64,000 nt of DNA from the NCBI GenBank assembly GCA_004794785.1, contig SJOL01006489.1, forward strand, positions 625,271 to 689,270. Direction: 5' to 3'. Below are positions 49,160 through 61,653 of the stretch, piece after piece (the first letter of the stretch is position 1; each line of letters begins with the position of its first letter). A program made the translations under genes and the position numbers. Below the pieces are notes generated by a model that was not told the origin of the DNA, made no database searches, and worked only from the letters and a program-made list of their open reading frames with translations. Source of the DNA: Opisthorchis felineus (Eukaryota; Platyhelminthes; Trematoda; Opisthorchiida; Opisthorchiidae).

Positions 49160-51480
49160 ATGCAGATAATCAATCGGGGCACTGCAAACAAAAAACGGCC
49201 GTTTGACACAAGCTATTAAAAAATCAACCGGGCGTCAAACCGTCATGATCAAGCGAATTAGAACAGCCCACATGAAATTCGGAACGGTGTCCATTGCCTT
49301 TGTTCAACAAAATGAGACTTCCAAGGAATGAACCGAAACCTTTTCTTGGTCGTTTTCCCGGAGTTACTACAACCAGTACCTCGGTAGACCAAGGTGACTG
49401 TGCCAGGACGGCTCTTAGATTGCCAGTTACCTTCACAAACCATGGGCCTAAAGGCTTAATAACACAGTATTAGCTAGGCCTTGGCTGTTGTATCATGCCT
49501 TTCGGTCTTATCCTATTGCAGAAGACTTGGAAGCAAGGTATAAATCACTGATGTGACTTCATCCGCTACGTTATTCAAATTCCGCTGACTGTTTGACTCA
49601 TAGATGCAAACCTGTGTGGTTGCGGGAGTGAAACCTGCCAAAGTGAAACCGTTGACCGCTATACTAGGGTTCAATTGCATATACCGACAACATTATACGT
49701 TTTTTTGGATTTTCCGGACAGGCATAGCAGCATATGGAACTGAGGTCAGAAAAGTGCTTGGCCTCTCTTGTCCGGATATGCAAAGACAAGCGATGACAAA
49801 ACTGCTTATTTGTCATCATCCACTTGCGGTACCCCTACTATCTCCATGGAAATCGAAGTCAGCTGTTGACCTTTTTATAAACGACAAAAGTGTGAGGTGG
49901 AATTCGTAGCCATACTGGATAAATATGACAACTCGCATGTAGCAAGGCGTTGGCCACCGCTATAAACGCCTGGGTAAGTTATAGAGAGGTTTCTGGGATC
50001 GGCAGCATCAGGAGGGAATTTCTGATCATAAAAGCGAAGAGCGCTGTGGGTTTAAGCATGATTGTTGCAACCGTGAATGTATTAGAAGGTAGCGGATTGT
50101 CTCTAGACCCACGGTTTTTAAAACGGACACTAGTTGTGGGCATCCTTGATATCCATTTTGTGGATTACGTCTGGAAAAATTTACGTTCAAGACAACCTAA
50201 TTATTGCTCAACGCGTTCACCTTTTCTTTCTTCTTCAGAGTGTTCAAAGCCTTTCAGCACAGGTGTGCGTAAATGAATTCCATGTCTGTTTGTGATCGAT
50301 TAGGGGGAAGTTGAAGAAGTAACGACAAGTTTTTTTCCTGGCAAAGTCAGGGATTTCTTCACTCTCTGTACTTTCCGTATTAATTTTGGCTTACTCCATG
50401 GAAAACTTATGGACAAAAAATGCCAAAAAGTTTTCGGCACGGTTATAGACATAACTTGATCGCACCGAATGAATACATCCTAACTCCATCATTTTTACTT
50501 TATTCCGGAGAGCGTGATTTCCTGACTCAACTACTGCACCACATACTGCTTCTCCCACAGAGAAGATATCCGAGTTCCTGCTCAACCGGCAAACCTTAAT
50601 AGATTTTTTGGTCATACCAGCGACAAAGTGTACCAAAACAGACCTTGTGTATTTCGCACTTTTGCTTGAAATGTTTTAAAAGGAACATGTGCGGGTGATA
50701 TGAAATGGTTCACAAAGTTCACCCGCAACTTCATTAGAAAATGTTTTTGGCTAGTGTCACAGTTTCTCACCTCCCGTGCGCTGGTCAAATATTTAAACAG
50801 ACAACATCCAGAATATTTCCAAAGGTGGCCGTTGACCATCTGGCAGAGGACTTGTGTTGCATGCTATCCAAAATATCTACCTTGCATCTTGTTTTGCTGT
50901 GAGCTTCGAATTTCTATACATACAAGATAGCGACTAAATGCATCTCACCGCTTGGTACCTAATATGTAGTAGTAACGCCAATAAACGGTGTTGGGATAGA
51001 TATTAATTTTGACCCCTATGCTGTCCCAATGCGACTGGAACGCGATTTTCCCAACTGTAATGGTCCTTATTTCACCAGTGAGATTTCAATCTGGATACCA
51101 TTGAAAACGTTATGTTTTTAGACCAGAACCTTCACCGAACTACCTATCAACCTGCCACATGACCATTACCTCCATCTATTTGTAACTTACGGCAAAATAA
51201 ATTCGGGAAGGGGAATGTTGTACAAGTATTTAGGTTTACAGAACAATGAAAAACAAACGTCAGTTACATACTTATCCGGCTTCTCCAGAGTTGAAGTCAC
51301 AAACTCACAAATGTTCTTCAGGAGCATTCGTTGACCACCATTCTGGGTGAAAATTGGGTGTGATCCGTACACTGGTCTATCCTATCCGAACAGAAGTTTG
51401 GTCTACCTCGGCTGTTGCTCCAACTAAGCTGTCTACAAGTACAGCCGCTAGAGTCCTCCGTTCAACACACCAGACAGTGT
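49160..51480. other. No convincing feature
   Basis: Frames at 49604-49909, 49950-50276 and 50391-50636 have no recognised domain and no matching splice sites. This is probably intron of the ninein-like gene. Confidence 0.5.
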
Positions 51481-51488
51481 AAAATTCA

Positions 51489-51809
51489 GTGCTCACGATC
51501 CGAAGCGAACGTTTAAACAAACAAAACCTTGAGCTCAGAAAACAGACACAGCAAATAAGGATCATCAAAAATAGCTCAAGACCAAATTTGTTACACGGAT
51601 CAAGAATCGCTAAATACTGCAGGCAAGGAGAAAGAACCACAATATTCCGTGGAAAATGCAACACTAAATTAACCTCTGGTCGAGAAAAGTGTAAACCCCA
51701 AGATCAAAGTCATTATCTTGTTATAAAGTGGCAGCTTAATAAAGGTGGAAAATCACAAAAAGCTGTCATTACGCCTCTCCCTATCACCTTAAGAACCCAG
51801 TCTAGTTAA
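51489..51809 (+). CDS. Unassigned frame with short helical stretch
   Basis: The frame begins near an AAATTCAG acceptor-like site and reads RLNKQNLELRKQTQQIRIIK, a possible coiled coil, then basic and polar sequence. It could be a ninein-like exon, but no donor that keeps phase is obvious. Confidence 0.22.
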   Translation: MLTIRSERLNKQNLELRKQTQQIRIIKNSSRPNLLHGSRIAKYCRQGERTTIFRGKCNTKLTSGREKCKPQDQSHYLVIKWQLNKGGKSQKAVITPLPITLRTQSS

Positions 51810-52123
51810 ACATGCGTTTAATTTGATCATGCAACTAGTATCTTCTCTGCTAAACTGTCGGCTTATCATTCAGCCATCTGCCATTTCAGAAGTAAATCGT
51901 GTGCTGATTCTACCGGAACAAGCGACCAAGATTTCAAGTCAGTCACTTAGTTTGGAATTGCATCAAGCGGTATACTAGCATTCCTTTCCGAGTGCCAAAA
52001 CTATTCCTCCAAACTAATACGTGGGCCCCAGATTCGAGGGACACAAGCTAAACCCGTCCATTTCTGTGCTATGGTTTTACCCATTCGAGTAGTTATTTGA
52101 TGTTAACTTTCCTTCGTATATAG

Positions 52124-52293
52124 ATGTACCGACAAAACAGGACCAAATATCAACAGTTCAAAAGTCACTTGAAGGACAGATCCAGAGTCGAACGACGGAA
52201 GCACTTTCGGCGGAACATATTGATTTCCGTGATGGCCATCCCAATGAATCACATCCCGCTGACAGACCTGGAGTTGACCATTTGCCTCGTGTG
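52124..52293 (+). CDS. Probable exon of the ninein-like gene
   Basis: Clean acceptor (CGTATATAG) and donor (GTAAGC). It encodes VPTKQDQISTVQKSLEGQIQ, SRTTEALSAEHIDFRDG and PADRPGVDHLPRV, hydrophilic and probably disordered. The entry phase matches the exon ending at 44161. It ends in phase 0, which does not match the next seen exon (53122), so a short exon of 3n+1 bases is probably missing between them. Confidence 0.6.
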
Positions 52294-52789
52294 GTAAGCC
52301 ACACAAACACAGGTTTTTGCTTTCTCTGAACGTGCGCGTAAAATAATTTCAACTTCCTAAAGATATCCTGGGATGTAATGCCACTATCCACAACCCAGCG
52401 ACTTCTATCGTGCACAATACTTGTCTCCTATTATTGAGCAATTGTATACCGGGAGACGATTCAGCAAATTTATTTTTCTCGTCATTCAACTAGCTAGGTA
52501 GTTGTAAACTAAGAGACACATGAACAAGAAAAACTTATGCACTGCTTAATACAAGAACAGGGTACCAATACCACATGGTATCGGTGGCCTCTTGTGACTG
52601 ATTAACGGACAAATTAGACAGCAAGTGGGTTGATCAGTCTGACCGTCCGTATGTAAAAGCAATTGCCAAACCGCCTTCGAGAAATAATTTTGAACGATTT
52701 GTTTGCTATCGCCTGGTGGCTTGCCTCAAATTAATGATTTCAGATTATCCAAATAGTCTAACTTGCACACCTACTTAGTTTTGATGGTG

Positions 52790-53062
52790 AATCCAGCTAA
52801 ATCTCTTGCTTATGATCCAACTGAATTTGCGCAGCACATTGAGTTGAAGAAGACCATCATAAACGAGAGATTCAGCTGGGATTCAGTGGAGTTTCCTGTC
52901 AAAATCAAATGAGTGTACAGATGAGAGTATTTGGCGAATTCCGTCTAATTTAGGTTCAAGTAAACATAAGGTTGATGGAAACTGGGGGACTGCGCCTAGC
53001 TGATGAGCCCAAAAGGGGTGAAACCGGTTGTGTGCTTTCGAGGAGTTCTCATCAACCTTATG
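52790..53062 (+). repeat. Hammerhead repeat, full-length plus unit
   Basis: Contains the family blocks in order: GCGCAGCACATTGAGTTG, CATCATAAACGAGAG, TTCAGCTGGGATTCAG, AGGTTCAAGTAAACATAAGG, the ribozyme, and the tail TCATCAACCTTATGACTAG. It ends about 60 bases before the EF-hand-like exon of the ninein-like gene. Confidence 0.75.
52994..53035 (+). ncRNA. Hammerhead ribozyme motif, intact core, weak stem I
   Basis: Core CTGATGA (53000-53006), stem II GCCC/GGGT with one G-U pair, GAAAC and stem III ACCGGT are all present. The cleavage base is T instead of C (a permitted but poorer base) and stem I has two mismatches (GCCTAG/GTGTGC). Residual activity is possible. Confidence 0.7.
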
Positions 53063-53121
53063 ACTAGTGTGTTATGCTTGCAACCCAAATTGCCTTGGAG
53101 CCATGCTTGGCGAATGCACAG

Positions 53122-53241
53122 AAATTCCTTGTGAAAGTGGTCCATTTGAACAATTTACCGAACGTGTGCAAACAAACGAGATAGATGTAATGGACGAGTC
53201 CCAGAGAGGAAATTTGTCTTTTGAATCGGTATTAAGCACAG
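53122..53241 (+). CDS. Ninein-like gene, EF-hand-like exon
   Basis: 120 bases between an AG acceptor and a GTAAAC donor. It encodes IPCESGPFEQFTERVQTNEI and DVMDESQRGNLSFESVLST. DESQRGNLSFES has the EF-hand loop pattern D-x-S-x-x-G-x-L-S-F-E, with Ser at position 12 where Glu binds calcium, so binding is doubtful. In ninein a similar degenerate loop precedes the disordered linker and the second EF-like segment. Entry and exit are both phase 1. Confidence 0.65.
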
Positions 53242-53299
53242 GTAAACTGTTTACAGTCAGTTTCAGGATATCAGAAACAGATGCGGGTCGATTTGCACC

Positions 53300-55340
53300 G
53301 GGTTTAAGAGAGTAGTACATACAGCAACTTTGGCAATGTTTCGAAATATAGGTAGCTCGGATGCGCCGCTTGGTTGTTGGTCTTTTTGCTGGCTTGACAG
53401 CTGGATTGCAAGCGTTTCATTACCAATCGAGGTGGCATCACCAGTGCGTATTTGAACGATGTCTCGAGAAACCAAAACTACTGAAACACAAAAAAATGTT
53501 ACATACACATTCGTGTGATTACTGCGATTGGTGGATACGCGCAGATGGATGATTGGACGGATGAATTCACCAGGATGACGTTGTAGCTATACGTCTTTAC
53601 ATTCTCATACGGTGGTATTTAGGGAATACAAAACGAAGTCGGCTCACTTCAGTAACCACAATACCCCCAAAATAAGAGACTGACTGTAATACTACTTGCA
53701 CACATTTAGCCCTCCGGTGCATTAGCACCCCATCATTGTCGTCGAAAAAGCCTTCCGGAAAATTAACAGGAATTGGTATTTGATAAGGTGGTCAGATCAA
53801 AGAAAGTATATGCGCAGGTGGTGCACGCACAATCTCATGCTCACATCTCAAGCCGTATTTGACTCAATTTATTCGATAGAACGGAGGTCTTGGAAGACTC
53901 TAAGAAATCAAATATAGATAGATGAGCTGCCACGCCCAAGAGGCTTGAAGTTGTTTCACAACAAGTAATCGATATCCCTCTTTTCGTTCCACTCATCATC
54001 TTTATATACTGTCGTCAGGTAACCTAGGGATCAGAGTGGAATCAATCTTGAAGGGTCTAATTAACAGTTGGTGGACGTATCGAACACGATGACTTCTTGG
54101 CTGGCAGACAAATTCTTGACTGCCAGGTTCGCTGTACTCTCAGTCATGACACGATGTGGACTCTGAAAACAAGTCTAAGCACCGCCCATTCTCCAGCGAG
54201 CAATCAATTGGTTATCTAAACCGCTAACTGATTTCAACTGTTCCAGAAAGACGGGATTACGTTATCACACGGTTCAACCGACTAAATATTGATCTTAATT
54301 ACAAAGGATCGAACAATGCTCAAAATAAGTAGACAGATTAAATGACCGACAATCCTGATCTACAAACTCACCTGATAACCCTCGTAAGCCTCGACCCTTT
54401 AAGGTGCCACCAGAATAGCAGTTAGGAAGAACAGATGATTCCAGAAACAGCGAACAGTGCGCTAGGAGCAATAAAGTTTATCAAAGCACGAACATCACGT
54501 TTGGTGCGTTTGGCTTCGTGGCTAATACACGAGACTGGCTAATGCGATGTTTCTGAAAGCCTGGACTGAATCCAAAGATTAATTGAGAACTCGCTCACGT
54601 TGTGTCGCTTTGTTTGTTCAAAGTTACAAGTGAACCTAGAAGTAATCAGGTTGCAAACAGTCAAACTAAGTGAGTTCCACTCAGGAACAAATGCGTCTTG
54701 TGAAGTTATGGCTGCATGGATCCGATGCATTCCTTTATGTGAATAGTTTCCTGAGCTCAGCTTTCTTGAGGCAGAAAACAAAATGTGGAAGTACAACCGC
54801 CTTCTGAATACAGCCTATTTTATTTATTTAGTTCTTTACAACCGAGAGTTGCTTAACAAATCAAGAAGATTCCGGTGGGCTTCGAAAGCTATCTCTCTCT
54901 CTGATATTGTAGTGTTTAGTGAACTTTATGGCTTAGTTGGGTTTAACATCAAGTAGAGGTTGTGCTGGAGCAACCTTCGGCTTTGCTACGTTGTTATCGA
55001 GCGCACAGAACATCTTTCATTATTTGAGTACAAATCAGCTTCTGATAACTCGCAGTCAATCCGTGAAAAAATTTGAACCGTTCGAGCCAATATCGTTAAC
55101 TTAAATATGTGAACAAACTGTAATCCGATTAACGTTAGTGCAACAATTAGGCCAAGAAACATGAATGAGTTTGGAATTTAGCAGTATGCAAAACGGCCCT
55201 TGATTGGACTTGCCACCCTTTCCTCTCCACACCGCATGTGCGCGTGCATACTGGACAAGTTAATCCACAGAAAAATACAAATAATTGTTGAGTTTGCACC
55301 AGCCACGATTACTCTTTTGAACGTGAGCAAGTTCATGGGC
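53300..55340. other. No recognised feature
   Basis: Probable intron of the ninein-like gene. Because 53241 ends in phase 1 and 55704 begins in phase 0, at least one further exon should lie here, but I could not fix it. Confidence 0.45.
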
Positions 55341-55703
55341 AAACAGACGCATGGTTGTACACCAGAGAATCGGTGATGATGAATTTCCGATATTTTCTAG
55401 GGTGGTGGCCGACCAGAAGCTCTTCAGATCTGGTCCGTATTTTGAGTTGAGAGGTTGTCTGTTCAGGGCTCCACAGAAAATTCCGGTTTCAGAAGATTAT
55501 GTAGTGAAAAAATGTCTTGTTCAGTACAGTTTGGACTGTGTCGTAAGAGAGTAAAACCATACCAATCTACACTGAAAGGTCGGAGAAGACGTTGCAGTTT
55601 CTTACTTATACTGCATTTGAAAGCAAAGCTTTTCACTACTCAGACGAACGCTACAGCAAATTGCCCTTCATGTCTGCCAGCTACAAATTCACTTTCGTTT
55701 CAG

Positions 55704-55969
55704 GTCCAAAGTAACAGGCCTACGTCTCTGAGGTCTACTGCAATGAACTCTTCGGCCTCGTCATCCCCAGGAGTCAAAGAATCGGAGGCTACCACTGATA
55801 CGTTGCGTGTTCCCAAACTCGTCTTAATAGCACCCTGTGGTGACCATACACAGCTTAGCGAATCAACCAATGGAGAGACGTCGTCAGTCGTAACCCAAAA
55901 GGCCCTGGAAACTACATCGCCGAAAGAAGCTATTGGAGGATTTACGTACTTAGACCCGCAGAACACAGG
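55704..55969 (+). CDS. Ninein-like gene, linker exon ending in an EF-hand-like loop
   Basis: Acceptor TTCGTTTCAG, donor GTAAGG. The first 70 residues are Ser/Thr-rich and disordered (SSASSSPGVKESEATTDTLR). The end reads GGFTYLDPQNTG and continues in the next exon as FVDAQS, giving the loop D-P-Q-N-T-G-F-V-D. In human ninein the matching place reads FSCLDDGMGHASVE, just before the conserved W-containing helix. This match across the splice junction is the best evidence for the gene's identity. Confidence 0.72.
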
Positions 55970-57551
55970 GTAAGGTTCAGTTTACTCACTTACTGTACGG
56001 GACTTTCTATCCAGGAAAGATGATTCGCCTCCGGCTTGAGATCAGTATCTCCGGAGGAGGCTTGTCAACTTATGTTACACAATGTTGTATTGTATGAATG
56101 CTCTTTGATTGTTAAGACATCATACCCCATTAGCTGAACATGTTTACCCAGTTATATGGGCACCCCGGATGTAACCATCCGTATGGGCTGTTTTACTAAG
56201 TCTCAATTAACAAAGTTTTCACAACTTCATGATTGGTCTTTATTTTTTAATTATTCGCATCTAATATGAACCTCGCTGTTAAGTCACCAATTTTTTACCC
56301 ACTTTTGACCTTATTGTCTGTCACCTGATGCTTCGCCCGAAAGTTCTGGGAAATCGGCTGAACATTCGCCCATCCCGAATTAGTCACTACCCCCGAACCG
56401 GACAGACAAAGATAAAATTTGCTCTAAGATATTTTCAAAAGGCCTACACATGGTCCATCATAGTGCTGGGCAACTGTATGCGGTGAATTTGTCCACTATG
56501 AATAGCATATAGTGTTGCTAACAGGTAAATATTTTCCACGTTCAGTTGCGAATAGACGAATTATTCAGATGAATGAGCCGCTACTCGGCAAGTTCGATGC
56601 AACCGGACGTATCTTGTACAATTCATCTGATACTATAAAGATGGGTAAGCATTTCCAGGCATTCTAGTGGTGTACAGTACCGGCACCAACGTCGAGTTCG
56701 CTTCTTGAGTGGACGGGGTGTAAGCTCTTTGCGCTGAACAAGGTAACTTTTTAGGCACTGGTGGAGCGATCCATCAGATAAATGAATCGATCCTAACCCT
56801 ACAGTGAATGTTTAGTTCCTTTCTACCCACAGTCTCCTGATCTGATATTATTATTTTGTTTGCTTTACACCAAACTGGAGGGCATTGGACTCAACTGTTG
56901 TTCACGCTGGGTTTCATCGGCAGTACAATATCTTGATCATACCAGGGCCTGGCATCCGGACACTGGACGTGCAAGAAGAACACATGACTACTACCCCAAA
57001 AGTTCTGGTTTATTACGCATGAACAGGCAAGAATTTTCACTTTGAAACATTTACGCGGTTTACTCGACGCCAAATATCTTGCGATTCTGATTGGTTTAAG
57101 TAGGAATGAAACTAGGATCCAGTGCTTCTTCGTTGTTGACGAACCAGATTGACCGCTTCAGGACGGGGCACGAACTGCCCAAGCGAGCTGCATGGGTGTG
57201 GCTTCAACAAATTTCATGACTACTAAAAAGTAATTATTCCCGGCCTTACTAAAATTGCTGAACCACTCCGGTGCGCTCAATTTCTCCGTACATTCATGTT
57301 CCCTCATATCGAGCTATTCAAGGAGCACTGCTCTTGAATAATCTCTTCTTAGTATGTATAACATCTCACCAACGCCACAATATGGTGAGAGATTCATTCT
57401 AAGGAGTTTCAGGCGATTTGGTTTGTATGAAGATACCTACATGAAACGTTCTTTAACCGCACTTCTGTTCATTAGAACGAAAGCGCTGATTTTATCGAAG
57501 GAGTTTCGATCACATTCTTAAACCCACTCTCCTCCTTGACGTACACTAAAG
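55970..57551 (+). other. Intron of the ninein-like gene
   Basis: Contains an exon-like stretch at 56546-56644 (see rejected items) and a frame at 56860-57045 without recognised domain. Confidence 0.6.
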
Positions 57552-57624
57552 GTTTGTTGACGCACAAAGTGTGACCGGCTACTGGACCAAACTAGGAATT
57601 CCGGATCCAGAAACAGTATTAAAG
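57552..57624 (+). CDS. Ninein-like gene, exon with conserved W/GI helix
   Basis: Encodes FVDAQSVTGYWTKLGIPDPE then TVLK, bounded by a TAAAG acceptor and GTGAGC donor. It corresponds to the ninein segment VERILDTWQEEGIENSQEIL, with the Trp, Gly-Ile and the following acidic-hydrophobic helix aligned. Confidence 0.78.
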
Positions 57625-57742
57625 GTGAGCTGCAGAGTAATTTCAGGGTCTGTTCACGATGAATTTATGGTAATGCCCAAGTCACTTCACCTTTACTCAC
57701 TCTGGGTAACAACTGGAATATAGTACATTTCTCTCGTTCCAG

Positions 57743-57885
57743 AAACTTGGTTTTCCTTGCCAAGGTCAACTTGACTTGAAGAAGCTGACAGAAGAACTGG
57801 AGAGCTATATGGCTATCAATGACTCAACAGACACGATAGCTGTGGCTGCAATGCTGACGCTTTTAAATGAGTGGCGCCTAGCCAG
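57743..57885 (+). CDS. Ninein-like gene, exon with L-T-x-x-L-E helix
   Basis: Acceptor GTTCCAG, donor GTAAGT. It encodes KLGFPCQGQLDLKKLTEELE, SYMAINDSTDTI and AVAAMLTLLNEWRLAR. It aligns with ninein ALDFSLDGNINLTELTLALE, where the L-x-x-L-x-x-x-L-E spacing and the following hydrophobic helix are conserved. Ends in phase 2 and joins 61555 as RLARSTITTL. Confidence 0.8.
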
Positions 57886-57899
57886 GTAAGTACAACTGC

Positions 57900-60800
57900 C
57901 ATTACAAGTTTATTGGAACTATCTGGGTAAGTTGTCTTATGTTTTGCTTTGGGTTCCGTTCTTTTCTGCGAGTGGAACCAAACCTAATTACTGCTGCTGA
58001 AGATGTCAGGTCTTTAATTTGACATTGACTTTGAGTGACCTTTGAGGAGACGACAGTGCTGCCTTCCACCTAAAGGATAACCTACGAATCCATTTGTCCG
58101 TAAATCGTATTGTTTGCCGTGATATACAAAAGTGTTCGGACCCGGAAAATCATCAGTCAGTGCCAGACGTCAGTTTGGTCCCAAGTGCGTATGCATTTTA
58201 CCAACACTTCAGAATCTCATTTGTTGTGTGACGTCATTAAAAGCAGCTCTCTGGTTATCCTTAGATTTCGAAAAGCATGCTGAAGCCCTTTTTACTAGCT
58301 TATCATATTGATAAATTTGTTGAGAGTATTCTATAACGCTGAGATAAAATTATCTTACTGAGTAAGTTCATCAGTTATGATAAATCAAACTGCGAGGAAG
58401 TCTTAAACTCAGACAGATAGATTGTCAAAGCTGTATGTGATAGGATCGACCACGAAGGTGTTCGCTGTCTGTTGTAACCTGATGTGTGTTTTTTGGATGG
58501 GGAAGGGAATGGGAAAGATCCGCTTGCTTGCGACCGACTTTTAATGCCTTGAAGTAAAACTGATGACAAAAACAAAAGTACTCTAATCAAACAGAAAATG
58601 TCAGTTCACCAAAAACCTGAATAAGTTATTCAACATGACGCTTAGATCAGTATTGGGATTAACAATAACAGAATGATAGAATAGTCGATGCGGATGCGCC
58701 GATATACCAGTGTGGGTTAAAATGGAAATAAACGCTATGTGCACCGTCGACACGGCTTCACAGACCTGCTTTTGTTTTTCCTTGCAAAAGTACAAACAAA
58801 CCTAAAATGTAAGTTACACGTGCACAGCATGAGCTTAAGGTCACGTTTCGAGGTTGGCCTGGGCCACCAAGTTCCCACTTACGGGAAGGGCTCACTGTCA
58901 TCATAGTTGCTAAGGCTGCTTGCTCTGCACTTGGGCAACCCAACTTCTAGCGTGACTGGTTGGAGCTCTGCATGATACATAAACATCTGATGCATGTGAT
59001 CTCCACCGATGGTTTTAGGTTTATCACAAGATCAGAGTGGGTTCGATATTTGGCGGTGGGTCAAGCTCAGGTGAGCTCGATAACATTATTATTAGCTTCT
59101 ATTCATAAGTGTGTGCATTCTCAAAGCGAAAAGTCCCTCTTTCTCTTGCAATGTTTTCTTCCAGCTTATCAGTGTCTACGTTGTTTAAAGAGGTTAATCA
59201 AATTTACACAAGCTTGAGCAAGCAGTCATCAAGAAAAACAGCCCCTGAAATTTTGTGTCTCAATGCAGCAGATAGTGTCTTATGACTGCGACAGCTGCCG
59301 CTTATGAACCTGGACATTAACAAAGAACATATATTGATGAAAATGGAGTAATGTTGTTGTGTTTGGACGACAGACAAATACTAGTCATGATATGTGATGT
59401 AGTGAACGGCCGGATCTCATTTGATGGGGGCAATCAGCACTGGGTACGATTCGGCAACAAAGAAAGGGTAAAATGACTTTCTGCACACTCAGCGAACTTG
59501 CCAGGACAGTCATGTGATTACTTGTGGTCGAAGTTGATATTCGGACGGAAATGTATCTAAAACCACTGCATGTTTTCAAGAGAATTTTCATGACTATTCT
59601 TCTTGGCTTGTTTTACTGTTGCCGACGGAATCTCATATGTGTATACCGCGTTATGTAGGACTGACACTGGTGTGTGCGAAAAATAGTTCTACAACAACTA
59701 GCTGTCGTCCTATTGGTTGAAGCCTTGTAAGTAAATGTAGTTAGCGACCTTCAGAAATTTGGACACTGGAGAGTCTTGTGCATGGAGATATCAGGACGGT
59801 TCTTACGCTGCGATACTAACTTCGAAATCCCTGAGTCTAGCGGCCTCACGACACACTCCTTGCTAGTCACCACCTGTTGTCTTCTATTGTTGCGTTCTCA
59901 TAAAATGGGGTGATAAGGTCTAGAATACCGACAAAAAATTTCGCTGATTACTGTGACGTTCAGTCATTGTGGATCATATTCTAGAATTTTCTGAGATGCA
60001 GTAAGCTTGCTGGTCTGTGAAATTCGTCATGTTTCTTACATGTAAAATATGTCCAACACACTCTAACGTAGATCCCTGTGGTTTCATATGATTCCCCTCT
60101 ACGGCCAGTTAACGGAATTACAATAGCACAAAGCCACCTAATCAGGAAATTTGTGTCACATCTTTAACTATTCTACGCAGCCTCCTCTTGGTTTCCTGAG
60201 CATGCTGCATTGTCTCTGATCTGCGATGACAAGCTGTAAAATGGTCTTTGAGTTGTCGTACAAAATGTAGAGAAAACTGCATAATCCTGACCTTATTACG
60301 TCAGTATGGTGCCGATTAATTTAGGAGAACTTTATTCTCTGATTCCGATTGTACATGCAGCACGACGTGTGGTCAGATCTCACCACCATAGTCCTAGCAG
60401 GGTTGTTTTACATGCAGGGATATTAAATTACAGGCTTGTTTACATGTATGGGGGCCGCGAAAAAGTCGGTCGCCGTCACTCTGACGGAATGAAAAACATG
60501 AAAGTCGCAAAAATCGCAACACAGTATCATCAGATCTGGAAGCGTGGATGCGGCTGTGTATTGTGAGAGCATTCTACATAGGTTTTCTTTAAAAAACAGT
60601 GAATACGTCACTTCCAGTTGAATGGTGATTAGTTAAACAGTTTGCAAGCATACTCAATAACTTTCTCTCGTAGTCAGTACCCTTCTGGTTCGTACGCAAA
60701 GCACATCAGTGGGCATAAGGTATGACCGGAAATGTCCGTGTGGTTGCTTCTATCTGGTCAGTTCTTTCTGTCTTTGCTGCAGGCTTGACATTCAAGGTCA

Positions 60801-61550
60801 CTCTGATGCACAGATCTAACAAGCCCTCGGCTAGCGATCGTTGATTATGTTAACGGCCGTGAATAGAGCGAATGGTGCTGATGTGTTTAGTAAATTTACT
60901 TAATTTTACTCTTTTTGTAGTGGTTGAAAAGTCCTCTGATCTACTAAAGAACGACGCTAGTATGAGGAGATTTGAGAATGTTTACTGGAGATTGTAAGAG
61001 AAGCTGTCACCTGAAGAGCCCTCAACACGTGTGATCACGCGATGTTGAACCCATGATTGAAGGAGGAGTAGCGCCATACCCTTCCTAAGTGCAGTCTAAA
61101 CACACTGCTGATCAGCCGCTCGAGGTCGGACGGTCATGTGATAAAACTGCTAGCCAGAAGATTGGGGATTCAAGACTCTCTGGAGTTTCATGACATGTGC
61201 AATGCTGATGATACTCAACAAAGATAATAAAGCGGTACAGTGCTCCTCAGCTTTTCAGCATAGATTAGCTTCACTAACAGGGCGAAATTTCTATCAAAAT
61301 TCATTTAGCTATTCTCTGATCATCTGTCTACAGTCACATCTCGAGCAGCACAGTAACACAGGAGTCAAAATCAATCCTCGCATTTTACTTGACAAAAGTG
61401 ATAGGTACGGTTTACTTAATCCCAATTAGGGTACATCATGTTCGTCCTCAGAGCTATCTATTTATGATCGTCCCAGGGCAGTAACAACTGTTTGGCACAT
61501 TTGATGAAATTATCGAGCAACTGAAACTCAACATTCTCGTTTCTCGATTC
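57900..61550. other. Intron of the ninein-like gene, little recognised
   Basis: About 3.7 kb between well-matched exons. The only named content is a SINE-like copy near its 3' end (61106-61282). Confidence 0.6.
61106..61282 (+). repeat. SINE-like family B, plus copy
   Basis: Head CAGCCGCTCGAGGTCGGACG, a box-B-like GGGGATTCAAGAC, then the shared tail TACAGTGCTCCTCAGCTTTT and TTAGCTTCACTAACAGG. It matches the arms at 39.7-40.1 kb. Confidence 0.65.
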
Positions 61551-61554
61551 CAAG

Positions 61555-61653
61555 ATCCACAATTACCACACTTATGGAGGAGAAGGCGCATCTGTACGAT
61601 GAAGCTGAACGACTCAAATTGAGCCTGAATGCATCCCAACAAGCTGAAACAAT
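61555..61653 (+). CDS. Ninein-like gene, exon starting the coiled coil
   Basis: Acceptor ATTCCAAG, donor GTAAGT, 99 bases. It encodes STITTLMEEKAHLYDEAERL and KLSLNASQQAET with heptad-like Leu/Ala spacing, as expected where ninein enters its long coiled coil. It ends in phase 2. The gene should continue past here; exons farther on are uncertain. Confidence 0.72.

Noticed and set aside
56546..56644. Exon-like stretch with acceptor and GTAAGC donor, reading LLGKFDATGRILYNSSDTIK
   Set aside because: Its phase fits neither 55969 nor 57552, and those two already join to a continuous ninein-like sequence. It could be an alternative exon at most.
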